Positions 1-7,679 are shown, counted from the first letter of the stretch. The stretch: 19,612 nt of DNA from CAYUMU01 sp964445985 (GCA_964445985.1 CAYUMU010000107.1:1-19612); one strand, 5' to 3'. A program made the numbers and translations. The notes: generated by a model from the sequence alone, not told the origin.

Positions 1-148
1 CCGATATATGCTTAAACATCCGGAGCTAGCACTTGCATAATGTTGTAACGCGTCGAGCTTGCAAAGAATCAGGCATTCACAACACCGGGGGGGCCAGCCG
101 CGCAACAAAACCCGAGCACGCCAGCAACCGTTTTTTATCAGGCCAGCC
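1..148. other. Left edge, no gene recognised
   Basis: This stretch lies downstream of the minus-strand symporter gene and reaches the window edge. No convincing coding frame, RNA gene or strong hairpin followed by a T-run is visible. A G-run followed by a short CA-rich patch (about 80-120) is the only compositional feature. Confidence 0.4.
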
Positions 149-2110
149 TTAGGGCGAGGTCTCCATGGGTTCGGCGGCATCGAACAGTAGCGAAATTCGC
201 TCGGCTTCGGGCGGCTCGGTCATCAGGCTTACCATCACTCCGGCCGCCAGCGAGAAGCCCAGCCCCCACACCACGGGATCGATGCCCAGCGGTTGCCAGG
301 GATTGAACACGCCCTGCACCCAACCCACGGCGTAGAGGCTCAGGGCGGTGAGGGCGCCGACCAGCATGCTGCTCATCACGCCGGCGGAGGTTGTGCGGCG
401 CCAGTAGGCGCTCAAGAAATAGGGCATGGCGAACGCGGTCGCGCCGCATGTGCCGCTGAAGACCACCAGGGCTTGCAGGTAGTCCACGGGATAAATGTTG
501 GTGGCCACGCCGATGGCGCCGATCACGATCATCACGGCATACGAAACGCGCTTGAGTTGGCGCGGCGAGGCGTCGGGGCGAATGAAGCGCTGGTAAACGT
601 CGCGCACCAGGCCCGAGGCAATCACCACCAGGTAGGTGCTCACGGTGGCCATCACGGCGCCAAAGGGAGCCGCCAAGATCAAGCCGGTCACGAACGAACC
701 GCCGGGGAACTGGGTCGAAGCCACGGCCATGCGAGGGATCACTTCGTCGGAATGGGCGCTCCCCAGGTTGGGCAGCAGCGAGTGGCCCATTATGCAGATC
801 ATGATCAGCGGGATGTAGATGAACATGTTGTAGGTCGAGAGCAGAAAGATGGACCGCCGTATGGTGGCGGAATCTTTGCACGCCATCACGCGCACGGCCC
901 CGGCCGGCGAACCCACTCCCGAAAACACCCACAGAAAGTAAAACGAGGCCGCCACGCCGAGCGGCGAGAAGTTGAAGGCGCCCGGCGCCGTGACCAGGGC
1001 GCCCGGTTCACTGAGCAGGCCCGACTCCACGCTGCCGTCCGAAAATAGCATGCTGCGCCAGTTGTTTTCGTCCGCCGGCGTGAAGGCCAGCGGGAACGGC
1101 TGGCCGGCATCGCCCTCGCTGGGCAGGGTGCGACCATCGCCCAGATAAGTCAGGCGGTCTTCGTGCTCGGCGTCGATCTGGTGGGCGGAATGGGCCGCGA
1201 CGTCGGCGGCTGGAGCCACGCGCGGCACGGTCTCGAAGGGAGGTTCCGCCGGCAAGCGACCATCGTGCTGGTCGGCGTGGGTTCTTAGCTGGGCATAAAG
1301 CTGTTTCAACCGCGTTTCGATGCTCGCGCGGCGAGGGCCTTCGCGCTGGATAACGTCGGGTTCGGCGTTCCTCCGCATGACTTTGGTGCTCAGTTGCTCG
1401 GTGGTGCCCGAGAGTCCGCCGGTGGCCGCCCAGGCGAGCGGCAACAGCAGCATGATGCCGATGAACATCAACACGCTTTGAAACAGGTCGGTCCACACGG
1501 CCGCCAGAAAGCCGCCGATCAGGGTGTAGCCCACCACGGTCAGCGCGAAGATCGCCAGGCCGATCCAGTAGTAAGTCTGTTGATCGGCGGCCACGGCGGC
1601 GTCTTCACTCAGCGCCATCGCGCCGGAACCGGGCCACGACATCTTCATGATCAGCGCCCCGGCCTTGAATTGGGCCACCATCATGAAGGTCATGAAAAAT
1701 ATGATCAATAGCGAGGCGGTTAAGCCTACCGCGGGGCTGCCGAACCGCTCGCGCAGCAGGTCGGGCACGGTGATGGCTCCCGTGCGGCGCGAGAGCTGCG
1801 CGAAGCGCCGGCCCACGAAACCAAAGCCGGTGAGCGGAACCACCATGTAGCCGGCAATCCACAGGGCGACCACCCAGCCGTAACTATAAACGAGGGAAGG
1901 AAAGCCCATGAACGTGCCGCCGCTTTGCACGGTGGCGGTGAGTGCCAGGGCCCAGGAACCGAGCGCGCGGTTGCCCAGGAAGTAGCTCTTCATGAACGAG
2001 CTTTGTTTGACCGCGCGTTGGGCCATCGTGCCCAGCCAGACCGAAGCCACGATCACCATCAGCAGGGCGATGATCGTTCCCCAGCCGACGGAAGGAGTTG
2101 CATCAGGCAT
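149..2110 (-). CDS. Sodium:solute symporter (SSS/PanF-like) with a pseudopilin-like insert
   Basis: This is an inner-membrane Na+-coupled transporter of the SSS family; the substrate is unknown. The N-terminal region (FLGNRALGSWALALTATV, then GFVGRRFAQLSRRTGAITVPDLL) reads like the PanF/PutP core. I count about 13 hydrophobic segments in the 653-aa protein (roughly 10-30, 51-71, 75-99, 128-151, 180-200, 207-228, 381-404, 418-443, 473-502, 522-540, 543-566, 576-598, 612-631). Between segments 6 and 7 sits a hydrophilic insert, residues 245-370, absent from ordinary SSS proteins. The start was placed at the ATG at 2110, not the in-frame start 27 nt upstream, because it gives a normal N-terminus and a short overlap with the preceding gene. 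It overlaps the YhdT-like gene by 8 nt, which suggests translational coupling. Family assignment is firm; pantothenate specificity is not supported. Confidence 0.9.
   Translation of the reverse strand: MPDATPSVGWGTIIALLMVIVASVWLGTMAQRAVKQSSFMKSYFLGNRALGSWALALTATVQSGGTFMGFPSLVYSYGWVVALWIAGYMVVPLTGFGFVGRRFAQLSRRTGAITVPDLLRERFGSPAVGLTASLLIIFFMTFMMVAQFKAGALIMKMSWPGSGAMALSEDAAVAADQQTYYWIGLAIFALTVVGYTLIGGFLAAVWTDLFQSVLMFIGIMLLLPLAWAATGGLSGTTEQLSTKVMRRNAEPDVIQREGPRRASIETRLKQLYAQLRTHADQHDGRLPAEPPFETVPRVAPAADVAAHSAHQIDAEHEDRLTYLGDGRTLPSEGDAGQPFPLAFTPADENNWRSMLFSDGSVESGLLSEPGALVTAPGAFNFSPLGVAASFYFLWVFSGVGSPAGAVRVMACKDSATIRRSIFLLSTYNMFIYIPLIMICIMGHSLLPNLGSAHSDEVIPRMAVASTQFPGGSFVTGLILAAPFGAVMATVSTYLVVIASGLVRDVYQRFIRPDASPRQLKRVSYAVMIVIGAIGVATNIYPVDYLQALVVFSGTCGATAFAMPYFLSAYWRRTTSAGVMSSMLVGALTALSLYAVGWVQGVFNPWQPLGIDPVVWGLGFSLAAGVMVSLMTEPPEAERISLLFDAAEPMETSP
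1004..1375 (-). other. Inserted domain inside the symporter resembling DUF1559/H-X9-DG pseudopilin
   Basis: This segment encodes symporter residues 246-369. Its first half holds TRLKQLYAQLRTHADQHDG (about 1259-1315), similar to the NLKQ-x-LALH-x-Y-x-D-x-x-G-x-P stretch that follows the hydrophobic helix in planctomycete DUF1559 pseudopilins. Its second half ends in PLAFTPADENNW followed by LFSDGSVE (about 1025-1093), like the LFADGHVE ending of H-X9-DG proteins; the histidine position is a glutamate here. The transmembrane pilin helix itself is missing. In an N-out, 13-TM SSS protein the loop after segment 6 faces outwards, where pseudopilin domains normally sit. The similarity was judged by eye. 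Confidence 0.5.
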
Positions 2111-2420
2111 GGAGCCAGTCCTCCTCGTCGTCTTCAAACATGCCGGTGCTGCCGTCGTCTTCGCCCAGCGGCACGTCTTCCATGAATGCGTAGGTGAACC
2201 AGAGCGACAACGCCCAGCAAACCAGCCACGGGGCCAGCACGCCGTACACCACCCAATCGGGTATGCCCAAGATGAACTTCACCTGGCTGGGCGGCCGGTT
2301 GTAGCCGTTGAAGTAGCAGTACAGCAGCGTGTAACCCATGGCGGCAATCCATATCACAGCCACCACCACGGCTTCACGCCGGGCCACGCGCAGGTTGGGG
2401 TCGGGTGCCCGCTCGGACAT
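2103..2420 (-). CDS. YhdT-like (DUF997) small membrane protein, symporter partner
   Basis: This 105-aa protein has two membrane segments (about residues 17-38 and 54-77) and an acidic tail. The ending FMEDVPLGEDD matches the F-x-x-D-x-P-L-x-x-D-D signature of YhdT/DUF997 proteins, which are encoded next to PanF-type symporters (yhdT-panF in E. coli). It probably acts as a small accessory subunit of the symporter encoded directly downstream, whose start codon overlaps this gene's 3' end by 8 nt. The start at 2420 was chosen because AAGGAA lies 6 nt upstream of the ATG, and because the open frame upstream of it (to 2648) has no membrane-protein character. The C-terminal tail runs on in acidic residues (DDGSTGMFEDDEEDW), longer than in E. 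coli YhdT. Confidence 0.82.
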   Translation of the reverse strand: MSERAPDPNLRVARREAVVVAVIWIAAMGYTLLYCYFNGYNRPPSQVKFILGIPDWVVYGVLAPWLVCWALSLWFTYAFMEDVPLGEDDGSTGMFEDDEEDWLHA

Positions 2421-2660
2421 TACAGTTCCTTGTGTCTCACGCGGTATTTGGGTGGGGAAGGATTCGTCGGCATGCATGGGCGGCTGCCACAGCATACTGG
2501 CGATTTCTGGAGAAAAAAATAGACAGCTTTCAAAATGGCCCGCCGCCAGAAGTTGTACTTGGTCCTCGCCCCTTGTTACCTTGGACCTTGCCAGTAGGCT
2601 GGCGGGGTAGCCGAACCGCTGGCTGCCGCCACCACCATGCGTTCCCAAGGAAACTACAAT
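2421..2660. promoter_or_regulatory. Divergent intergenic region (symporter operon / DUF1080-ThuA gene)
   Basis: This 240-bp segment separates the minus-strand YhdT-like/symporter operon from the plus-strand DUF1080/ThuA gene and must hold both promoters. An A-rich stretch (about 2511-2522) stands out, but no -35/-10 pair could be assigned convincingly. The right end contains AAGGAA (2649-2654), a plausible ribosome binding site for the ATG at 2661. Confidence 0.4.
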
Positions 2661-4280
2661 ATGCGTCGTTCGTTTGGATTGTTGCGCTGCAATCGTTCTT
2701 GCTCTGCCGTGCTATTCTGGTGCGGATTGACCCTGCTGGGAGCGGCGTTGCTTTCCTTGCCGTGGGCTTCGCCCGCGATGGCCGAGGACGAAGGCGCCGG
2801 CTTCAAGTCCATCTTCAATGGCAAAGACCTCACCGGCTGGTCCGGCAAAGCAGGCTTTTGGCGGGTGGAAGATGGCGCCATCACCGGCCAAACCACCGCC
2901 GAAATGCCCACCCAGGGCAATACCTTCCTCATTTGGCAAGGCGGCGACCTCGACGATTTCGCCCTCAAGGCCCGCTTCCGCATCGAAGGGGGCAACTCCG
3001 GCATCCAGGTCCGCAGTCAACACCTCGGCAACCATGTCGTGGCCGGTTATCAGGCCGATATCGACGACGCCGGCAGCTGGCTCGGCACCTGCTACGGTGA
3101 GAAGTTCGGCGGCGTGCTCGCCAAACGCGGCACCAGCGCCAAGCTGGAAAAGGGCGTCAGCGCCGCTTCGCCCCTCAACGAAGACGTCACCCAGTTCTTG
3201 GAAGGCCTCAACCCGCAAGAATGGAATGAGTACGAAATCATCGCCCAGGGAAATCACCTGGTGCAAAAGCTCAATGGCCGCATCGTCGCCGAGGTGATCG
3301 ATGAACGTGAGGAAGCCCGACGAACCGGCATCCTGGCGCTGCAACTCCACGCGGGGCCGCCGATGAAGGTCCAGTTCAAGGATATTGAACTCCGGCGCCT
3401 GCCGCTGGCCGACAAGAAAAAAATTGTGATGGTGGCCGGAACCAAGAGCCACGGCTACGGCGGTCACGAGTTCAACGCCGGCTGCATCCTGCTCAAGAAG
3501 CGGCTCGACGCCAACGTGCCGGGCGTGCTCACCACCGTTTACCATAACGGCTGGCCGCAAGATCCCACTGCCTTCGATAACGCCAACGCGGTGGTGCTGT
3601 ATATGAATGGCGGCGGCGGTCACCCCATCAACAATCGGCTGGAAGAATTCGACAAGCTGATGAAGCGCGGCGTGGGCCTGGCCTGCTTGCATTACGCCGT
3701 GGAAGTGCCGGCCGGCAAGCCGGGGCATTATTTCTTGGAATGGCTCGGCGGCTACTTCGAAGTCTTCTGGTCGGTGAATCCGCACTGGACGCTCAACAAG
3801 ACCGTCCTCGCCAAGGACCACCCCATTACCCAAGGCGTGCAGCCTTTCGAAATTCGCGACGAATGGTATTACCACCTGCGGTTTCGCGAGCAAGAAGAAG
3901 GGGTGACCGCCATCCTGGCCGGCACGCCTCCCGATAGCACCCGCAAAGACGCCCGCAGCGAACGGGGCGGCAACCCCGACGTCGCCCGTCGGCAAGGCAT
4001 GTCGGAAACCGTGGCCTGGGCGGTCGAGCGGCCCGATGGCGGACGCGGCTTCGGCTTCACCGGTGGCCACGACCACTGGAATTGGGCCCACGACGACTTC
4101 CGCGCCCTCGTCCTCAACGCGGTGGTCTGGGTGGCCGGCGCAAAAGTTCCCGAAGGCGGCGTGCCATCCGCCACCCCCAGCCTGGAAGAACTGGAAGCCA
4201 ACCAGGATTACGATCCGCCCGCCAATTTCAATCGGGCTGAAATGCAGAAACGCCTGCAAGAAATGAATGCCGCCAAGTAA
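2661..4280 (+). CDS. Exported DUF1080 (3-keto-disaccharide hydrolase-like) + ThuA-like protein
   Basis: This 539-aa protein begins with a signal peptide (cleavage predicted after PAMA, about residue 41), so it acts outside the cytoplasm. Residues 47-246 form a DUF1080/3-keto-disaccharide hydrolase domain, recognised from FKSIFNGKDLTGWSG, FRIEGGNSGIQVRSQ and the closing FKDIELRRL. Residues 253-492 form a ThuA-like domain, recognised from KKIVMVAGTKSHGYGGHEF, RGVGLACLHYAVE and FGFTGGHDHWNW. ThuA-type proteins belong to the glutamine amidotransferase-like superfamily and are linked to trehalose or keto-sugar use. Planctomycetes and Verrucomicrobia encode many DUF1080 and ThuA proteins. The ATG at 2661 is preferred over an in-frame ATG at 2637 because only the former has a nearby AAGGAA. 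The gene appears monocistronic; the substrate is unknown. Confidence 0.88.
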   Translation: MRRSFGLLRCNRSCSAVLFWCGLTLLGAALLSLPWASPAMAEDEGAGFKSIFNGKDLTGWSGKAGFWRVEDGAITGQTTAEMPTQGNTFLIWQGGDLDDFALKARFRIEGGNSGIQVRSQHLGNHVVAGYQADIDDAGSWLGTCYGEKFGGVLAKRGTSAKLEKGVSAASPLNEDVTQFLEGLNPQEWNEYEIIAQGNHLVQKLNGRIVAEVIDEREEARRTGILALQLHAGPPMKVQFKDIELRRLPLADKKKIVMVAGTKSHGYGGHEFNAGCILLKKRLDANVPGVLTTVYHNGWPQDPTAFDNANAVVLYMNGGGGHPINNRLEEFDKLMKRGVGLACLHYAVEVPAGKPGHYFLEWLGGYFEVFWSVNPHWTLNKTVLAKDHPITQGVQPFEIRDEWYYHLRFREQEEGVTAILAGTPPDSTRKDARSERGGNPDVARRQGMSETVAWAVERPDGGRGFGFTGGHDHWNWAHDDFRALVLNAVVWVAGAKVPEGGVPSATPSLEELEANQDYDPPANFNRAEMQKRLQEMNAAK

Positions 4281-4285
4281 ACGCC

Positions 4286-4310
4286 GCGAAGCGTTTAGCC
4301 CGGGCTTCGC
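4286..4310. terminator. Weak bidirectional hairpin between convergent genes
   Basis: GCGAAG (4286-4291) pairs with CTTCGC (4305-4310) across a 13-nt loop, in the 30-bp gap between two convergent stop codons. Position suggests a shared terminator. The stem is short and no T-run follows, so this is tentative. Confidence 0.3.
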
Positions 4311-4535
4311 TTACCTGCGACACTCCGGCAGCCCGCAACCGCCCATGCCACAGGGCATGGGCCGCGGGGTATCGTACACGTTCAGACCGCCCCCAGCCAC
4401 ATGCCCTGCCGGCACGCTTAACAGCCGCGTGAGCTTTTGACTTTGGCAGTGAGGGCATTCCGGCGTTTCACTCGATCGCACCAACAGTTCAATCTGCTGG
4501 GAACACTGGTTGCAGGTGTATTCGTAAAGCGGCAT
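4311..4535 (-). CDS. FmdB-family zinc ribbon protein
   Basis: This 74-aa protein starts MPLYEYTCNQC, the hallmark of the FmdB putative regulatory family. Cys8/Cys11 and Cys27/Cys30 (CNQC, CPHC) form the predicted zinc ribbon. The second half departs from the plain ribbon: a Gly/Pro-rich stretch ends with three further cysteines at 62, 67 and 72 (PCGMGGCGLPECRR), which could form a second metal site. The cellular role of this family is poorly defined, and no functional partner is visible beside it. The upstream region has only a weak ribosome binding site and a short tandem TGGC repeat. Confidence 0.85.
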   Translation of the reverse strand: MPLYEYTCNQCSQQIELLVRSSETPECPHCQSQKLTRLLSVPAGHVAGGGLNVYDTPRPMPCGMGGCGLPECRR

Positions 4536-4628
4536 GGCAGGGGGGGTGGCTGGTGGCTGGTGGTTAGTAGCTGGGTATTTGATTTTGTGACGCAGAGGCT
4601 CGGAGAGTCAAGCGATAGTAGAACGCGC

Positions 4629-4659
4629 CCTCGCCGAGGACCGCCCTCGAACCGGAAGA
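4629..4659. repeat. Copy 1 of a short dispersed repeat with a CCTCG-N-CGAGG core
   Basis: This segment contains CCTCGCCGAGG followed by GCCCTCGAACCGGAAGA. A close match lies at 13668-13697 (CCTCGTCGAGG, then GCCCTTGAACCGGAAGA), with a few substitutions and a one-base length difference. Both copies are intergenic and on the same strand. Confidence 0.45.
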
Positions 4660-4770
4660 TGGAGCGCTTCGCCAGTGGGATTGGCGCGAAGACGGCGCGG
4701 GTTCGCTGCGATTGCCGGTCTCCTGGCGGTAAAATGCTATCCAGGCGTACTCCAGCCGATTAGAATTCAC

Positions 4771-4786
4771 ACCTATCAAGATAGGT
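4771..4786. repeat. Perfect 7-bp inverted repeat, possible operator
   Basis: ACCTATC and GATAGGT flank AA. The dyad lies about 300 bp upstream of the PP2C start and about 240 bp upstream of the FmdB start. It has the size of a dimeric regulator site, but there is no second copy to support that. Confidence 0.3.
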
Positions 4787-5083
4787 CAGGCCGAGCAGCC
4801 GTCGCCGTGAGCTTCTTTCGTGCCGACGGCTCTGCATGCCGCTGGAAAGTTGGTTGAGTTGAAGTCCGGTTGCGAATTGCCGTGTTCAAGGGAGCGCGGA
4901 ACCGTTATTGGGCGGTGCCTTTGAGTTGGGCCAGCAGTCTCATTCCCGTTGCGCCTCGCCTGCCGCAAGCTCCCGTTGGCCGGGGCGGTTGGTTGATGAG
5001 CCGGGAAATCCCTGGGTGGGAAAATGGCCGCGCGCCCTGTTTCTTTGTTGTTTTTTGTCCGTTGCCGTTGAATTGATGTGTTA

Positions 5084-6352
5084 ATGCATATGGCCGAAAC
5101 GGGGGCGTCCCAATCCAGAAACTGCGTCGAGCACGCCGCGCTCAGCGATGTGGGCTTCCGCCGTAGCAACAACCAGGATTCCATGGTTTCGGTCCTGGCT
5201 GCGAGCGAAGAGCAATGGCGGCTGCGCGGGCACCTGTTTGTGGTGGCCGACGGCATGGGCGGGCACGCGGCCGGCGAACTGGCCAGCAAGTTGGCCGTGG
5301 ACACCATTCCCCTCTCGTTTCAAAAACAGCGCGACAAACCGACGGCCGAAGCCATGCGGGCCGCGGTCGAAGAAGCCAATCATGTGATCAACAACCGCGG
5401 CCGCGCCAACCCCGATTTTCAGGGGATGGGCACCACCAGCAGTTGCCTGTTGATTACCCCCGCCGGCGCCATGGTGGCCCACGTGGGCGATAGCCGGATC
5501 TACCGCTTGCATGGCACGGCCTTCGAGCAGCTCACGGCCGATCACAGCTATGTGTGGGAGCTTACGCAGGGGGGCAAGAAGCCGCTGCCGGTGGGCGAGG
5601 GGGTCATTCCGCGAAATATCATTACCCGCTCGCTGGGGCCCAACCCCGCGGTGGAGGTCGATCTGGAAGGCCCCTTTGCGGTGGAGCAGGGGGATCGGTT
5701 TCTGCTGTGCAGCGACGGGTTGTGCGGTCAACTGAGCGATGAAGAGATGGGCGCCGTGCTATACGCGTTGCCGCCGAAAGAGGCGGTGGAAGCCCTGGTG
5801 CATTTGGCCAATCTTCGGGGTGGGCCGGACAACATTACGGTGATTATCGTGGAAGCGCTGACGCGCCTGCATGCCGACGAGCACGACCTGTTCAATCACG
5901 TGGCCGGTTCGTCGGATGCCAAAGTGCATGCGGCCGTGTGGGCCACGTTGGCCGGGACCGTGCTGGCCGCGATTGGCACCGCGATTGTGCGGCCATTGTG
6001 GGGGGCGATTGCCGGCGGGGTGGGCCTGCTGGTTACGCTGCTGGTGTATTTGCTGTCGCGTCCGCGCGATAGCGCGTCGCGTCATGCTGGCGGTCAGCGA
6101 GGCAGCGGCCCGTACTGCCGCTACGATGCCGCGCCCCAGGAAGCCACGGTCAAGGCGATCGCTCAAATTCATGAGCAGTTGCGCTCGGCGGCCATTGAGC
6201 AAGATCGCGTGGTCGATTGGAACCGGCTGGACGGTCTCGAACGAAGTGCGGCGGCGGCCCGCGACAATCACGACTATACTTCGTCGGTGCGCGACTACTG
6301 TCGAGCCATGACGTTCTTGATGCGGCAGATCAAGAAGCAGCCAGCCAAGTAA
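5084..6352 (+). CDS. PP2C-family Ser/Thr protein phosphatase with C-terminal membrane anchor
   Basis: This 422-aa protein is a metal-dependent PPM/PP2C phosphatase (PrpC/Stp-like) that should remove phosphate from Hanks-type kinase substrates. The catalytic domain spans about residues 14-260, with all the main motifs: RSNNQD (metal Asp), VADGMGGH at 54-60, GDSRIYR at 135-141, SDGL at 210-213 and GGPDNIT at 246-252. Two hydrophobic segments (about 285-302 and 305-325) follow, and a ~95-residue hydrophilic tail closes the protein, so the catalytic domain is probably tethered at the cytoplasmic face. Start choice is uncertain: GTG 5078, ATG 5084 and ATG 5090 are all in frame and none has a clear ribosome binding site. 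No kinase or FHA gene is adjacent. It sits 109 bp upstream of the PLP enzyme on the same strand. Confidence 0.9.
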   Translation: MHMAETGASQSRNCVEHAALSDVGFRRSNNQDSMVSVLAASEEQWRLRGHLFVVADGMGGHAAGELASKLAVDTIPLSFQKQRDKPTAEAMRAAVEEANHVINNRGRANPDFQGMGTTSSCLLITPAGAMVAHVGDSRIYRLHGTAFEQLTADHSYVWELTQGGKKPLPVGEGVIPRNIITRSLGPNPAVEVDLEGPFAVEQGDRFLLCSDGLCGQLSDEEMGAVLYALPPKEAVEALVHLANLRGGPDNITVIIVEALTRLHADEHDLFNHVAGSSDAKVHAAVWATLAGTVLAAIGTAIVRPLWGAIAGGVGLLVTLLVYLLSRPRDSASRHAGGQRGSGPYCRYDAAPQEATVKAIAQIHEQLRSAAIEQDRVVDWNRLDGLERSAAAARDNHDYTSSVRDYCRAMTFLMRQIKKQPAK

Positions 6353-6461
6353 CGCGGCCGAGGGTGGCGCCCTGCTTCCGCGGGCATACGGCAACGCACC
6401 ACCTTCGCCGCGCTCGTTTCTCTGCCCGCCAACTACCTATTTTGCGGCTCCCCGATTGCTT

Positions 6462-7679
6462 ATGGACGCCTTTGACGATCGTTGCGTGCGACCCCATTTT
6501 CTGCCGCCTCAGCCCACGGCGCCGCTCGCGCCGGCCATCTATCCCGCGGCCGTGTATCGGTGTGAAGATACCCAGCAAGCCGAAGCCCTGATGGCGAAGG
6601 AATTGCCAGGCTACATCTACAGCCGCGAGGGCCACCCCAACGGCGATCAACTGGCCGAGCGCTGCGCCGACTTGCACGGAGCCCATCTGCAGGGGGAGCA
6701 AACCTGCATCATTTGCAGCTCAGGCATGGCCGCGCTGTCAACCGCGCTGTTGGCCTTTGCGCGGCAGGGCGACCATGTGGTGGTGAGCAACCGGCTCTAT
6801 GGACAAAGCCTGAACCTGCTGGTCAACGAGACCGCGCGGTTGGGTATTGCCAGCACGGTGGTCGATACCAATAACCTGGCGGCAACGGCCGCGGCCTTTC
6901 AAAGCCGCACGCGATTGGTCGTGGTGGAAACGCTCTCCAATCCCACCCTGCGCGTGAGCGACGTGCCAGCCCTGGCCGAAATGGCGCACGCCCGGGGAGC
7001 GCTGCTGCTGGTCGATAACAGCTTTGCCAGCCCTGCCATGTTTCGCCCTTTGGAGCATGGGGCCGACCTGGTGCTGGAAAGCCTCACCAAGCAAATGAAT
7101 GGGCATAGCGACGTGCTGCTGGGAGCCCTGTGTGGCAGTCGCCCGCTCTGGGACCGCGTGCCCGGCGTGGTTTCTGCCTGGGGTTTTTCGGCCCCGCCGT
7201 TCGATTGCTGGCTGGCTTTGCGAGGACTCGGCACCTTGGCGCTGCGCGCCGAGCGCGGCGCCGCCAATGCCAAGCGGGCCGCCGAGTTCTTGTCGAATGC
7301 CCCAAGGCAACAGGGCCTGGTCGAAGCCGTGCATTACCCCGGCTTACCAGGCCACGCCGATTACGGCTTGGCCCGGCAGATGTTTGGCGACTGCTTTGGA
7401 TCGATGGTCACGTTTACGCTGGCCGGTGGTCGCGCGGCGGCCGACGCGTTCATTCGCGCGGCCCAGCATATTCCGTTTTGCCCTTCGCTGGGCGATCTGT
7501 GTACCACGCTCAGCCACCCGGCCACGACCAGCCATCGACGGCTAAGCGAGGCCGACCGCGCGGCGCTCGGGATCACCGGCGGCACCATTCGGCTTTCCGT
7601 GGGGATCGAATCGGCCGCAGGCGTGCTGGCGGCGATCGAGCAAGGATTGGCGGGAGTCAATGTAGTCAATGTAGGGTAG
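6462..7679 (+). CDS. Trans-sulfuration family PLP enzyme (cystathionine gamma-synthase / gamma-lyase type)
   Basis: This 405-aa protein belongs to the Cys/Met metabolism PLP-dependent family (fold type I), whose members handle cystathionine, O-acylhomoserines or methionine. Visible motifs are GYIYSREGHPN (the YSR-x-x-NP region), CSSGMAA around residue 88, NRLYGQS (PLP-stacking Tyr), LLVDNSFASP with the pyridine-contacting Asp near 185, and LTKQMNGHSD with the Schiff-base Lys at 210. TIRLSVGIE near the C-terminus carries the substrate-carboxylate Arg. Length is normal. Motifs cannot separate synthase, lyase and sulfhydrylase. ATG 6462 is preferred to a TTG six bases upstream. The last codons are unusual: a 9-bp tandem duplication encodes VNVVNV, and the stop lies in a hairpin. 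Confidence 0.9.
   Translation: MDAFDDRCVRPHFLPPQPTAPLAPAIYPAAVYRCEDTQQAEALMAKELPGYIYSREGHPNGDQLAERCADLHGAHLQGEQTCIICSSGMAALSTALLAFARQGDHVVVSNRLYGQSLNLLVNETARLGIASTVVDTNNLAATAAAFQSRTRLVVVETLSNPTLRVSDVPALAEMAHARGALLLVDNSFASPAMFRPLEHGADLVLESLTKQMNGHSDVLLGALCGSRPLWDRVPGVVSAWGFSAPPFDCWLALRGLGTLALRAERGAANAKRAAEFLSNAPRQQGLVEAVHYPGLPGHADYGLARQMFGDCFGSMVTFTLAGGRAAADAFIRAAQHIPFCPSLGDLCTTLSHPATTSHRRLSEADRAALGITGGTIRLSVGIESAAGVLAAIEQGLAGVNVVNVG

Larger units (their letters stand above)
4536..5083. other. Long intergenic region with short inverted repeats, no gene
   Basis: This 548-bp stretch divides the divergently transcribed FmdB and PP2C genes. Open frames inside it have no family-like features. It holds tandem TGGC/GGTGG units right after the FmdB start (about 4546-4563), a repeat-like segment at 4629-4659 that recurs near 13668, a perfect 7-bp inverted repeat with a 2-nt centre (4771-4786), and a T-rich patch (about 5038-5060) just ahead of the PP2C start that may contribute to its promoter. 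Confidence 0.5.

Noticed and set aside
2421..2648. Upstream extension of the YhdT-like frame (76 extra residues)
   Set aside because: The extension has no membrane-protein or family character and runs through the divergent promoter region; AAGGAA supports the ATG at 2420.
2712..4259. 515-aa minus-strand open frame opposite the DUF1080/ThuA gene
   Set aside because: The plus-strand frame has recognisable domains; the antisense frame has no family features.
4786..5307. 173-aa minus-strand frame upstream of and overlapping the PP2C gene
   Set aside because: It overlaps the PP2C catalytic region antisense and has no recognisable domain.
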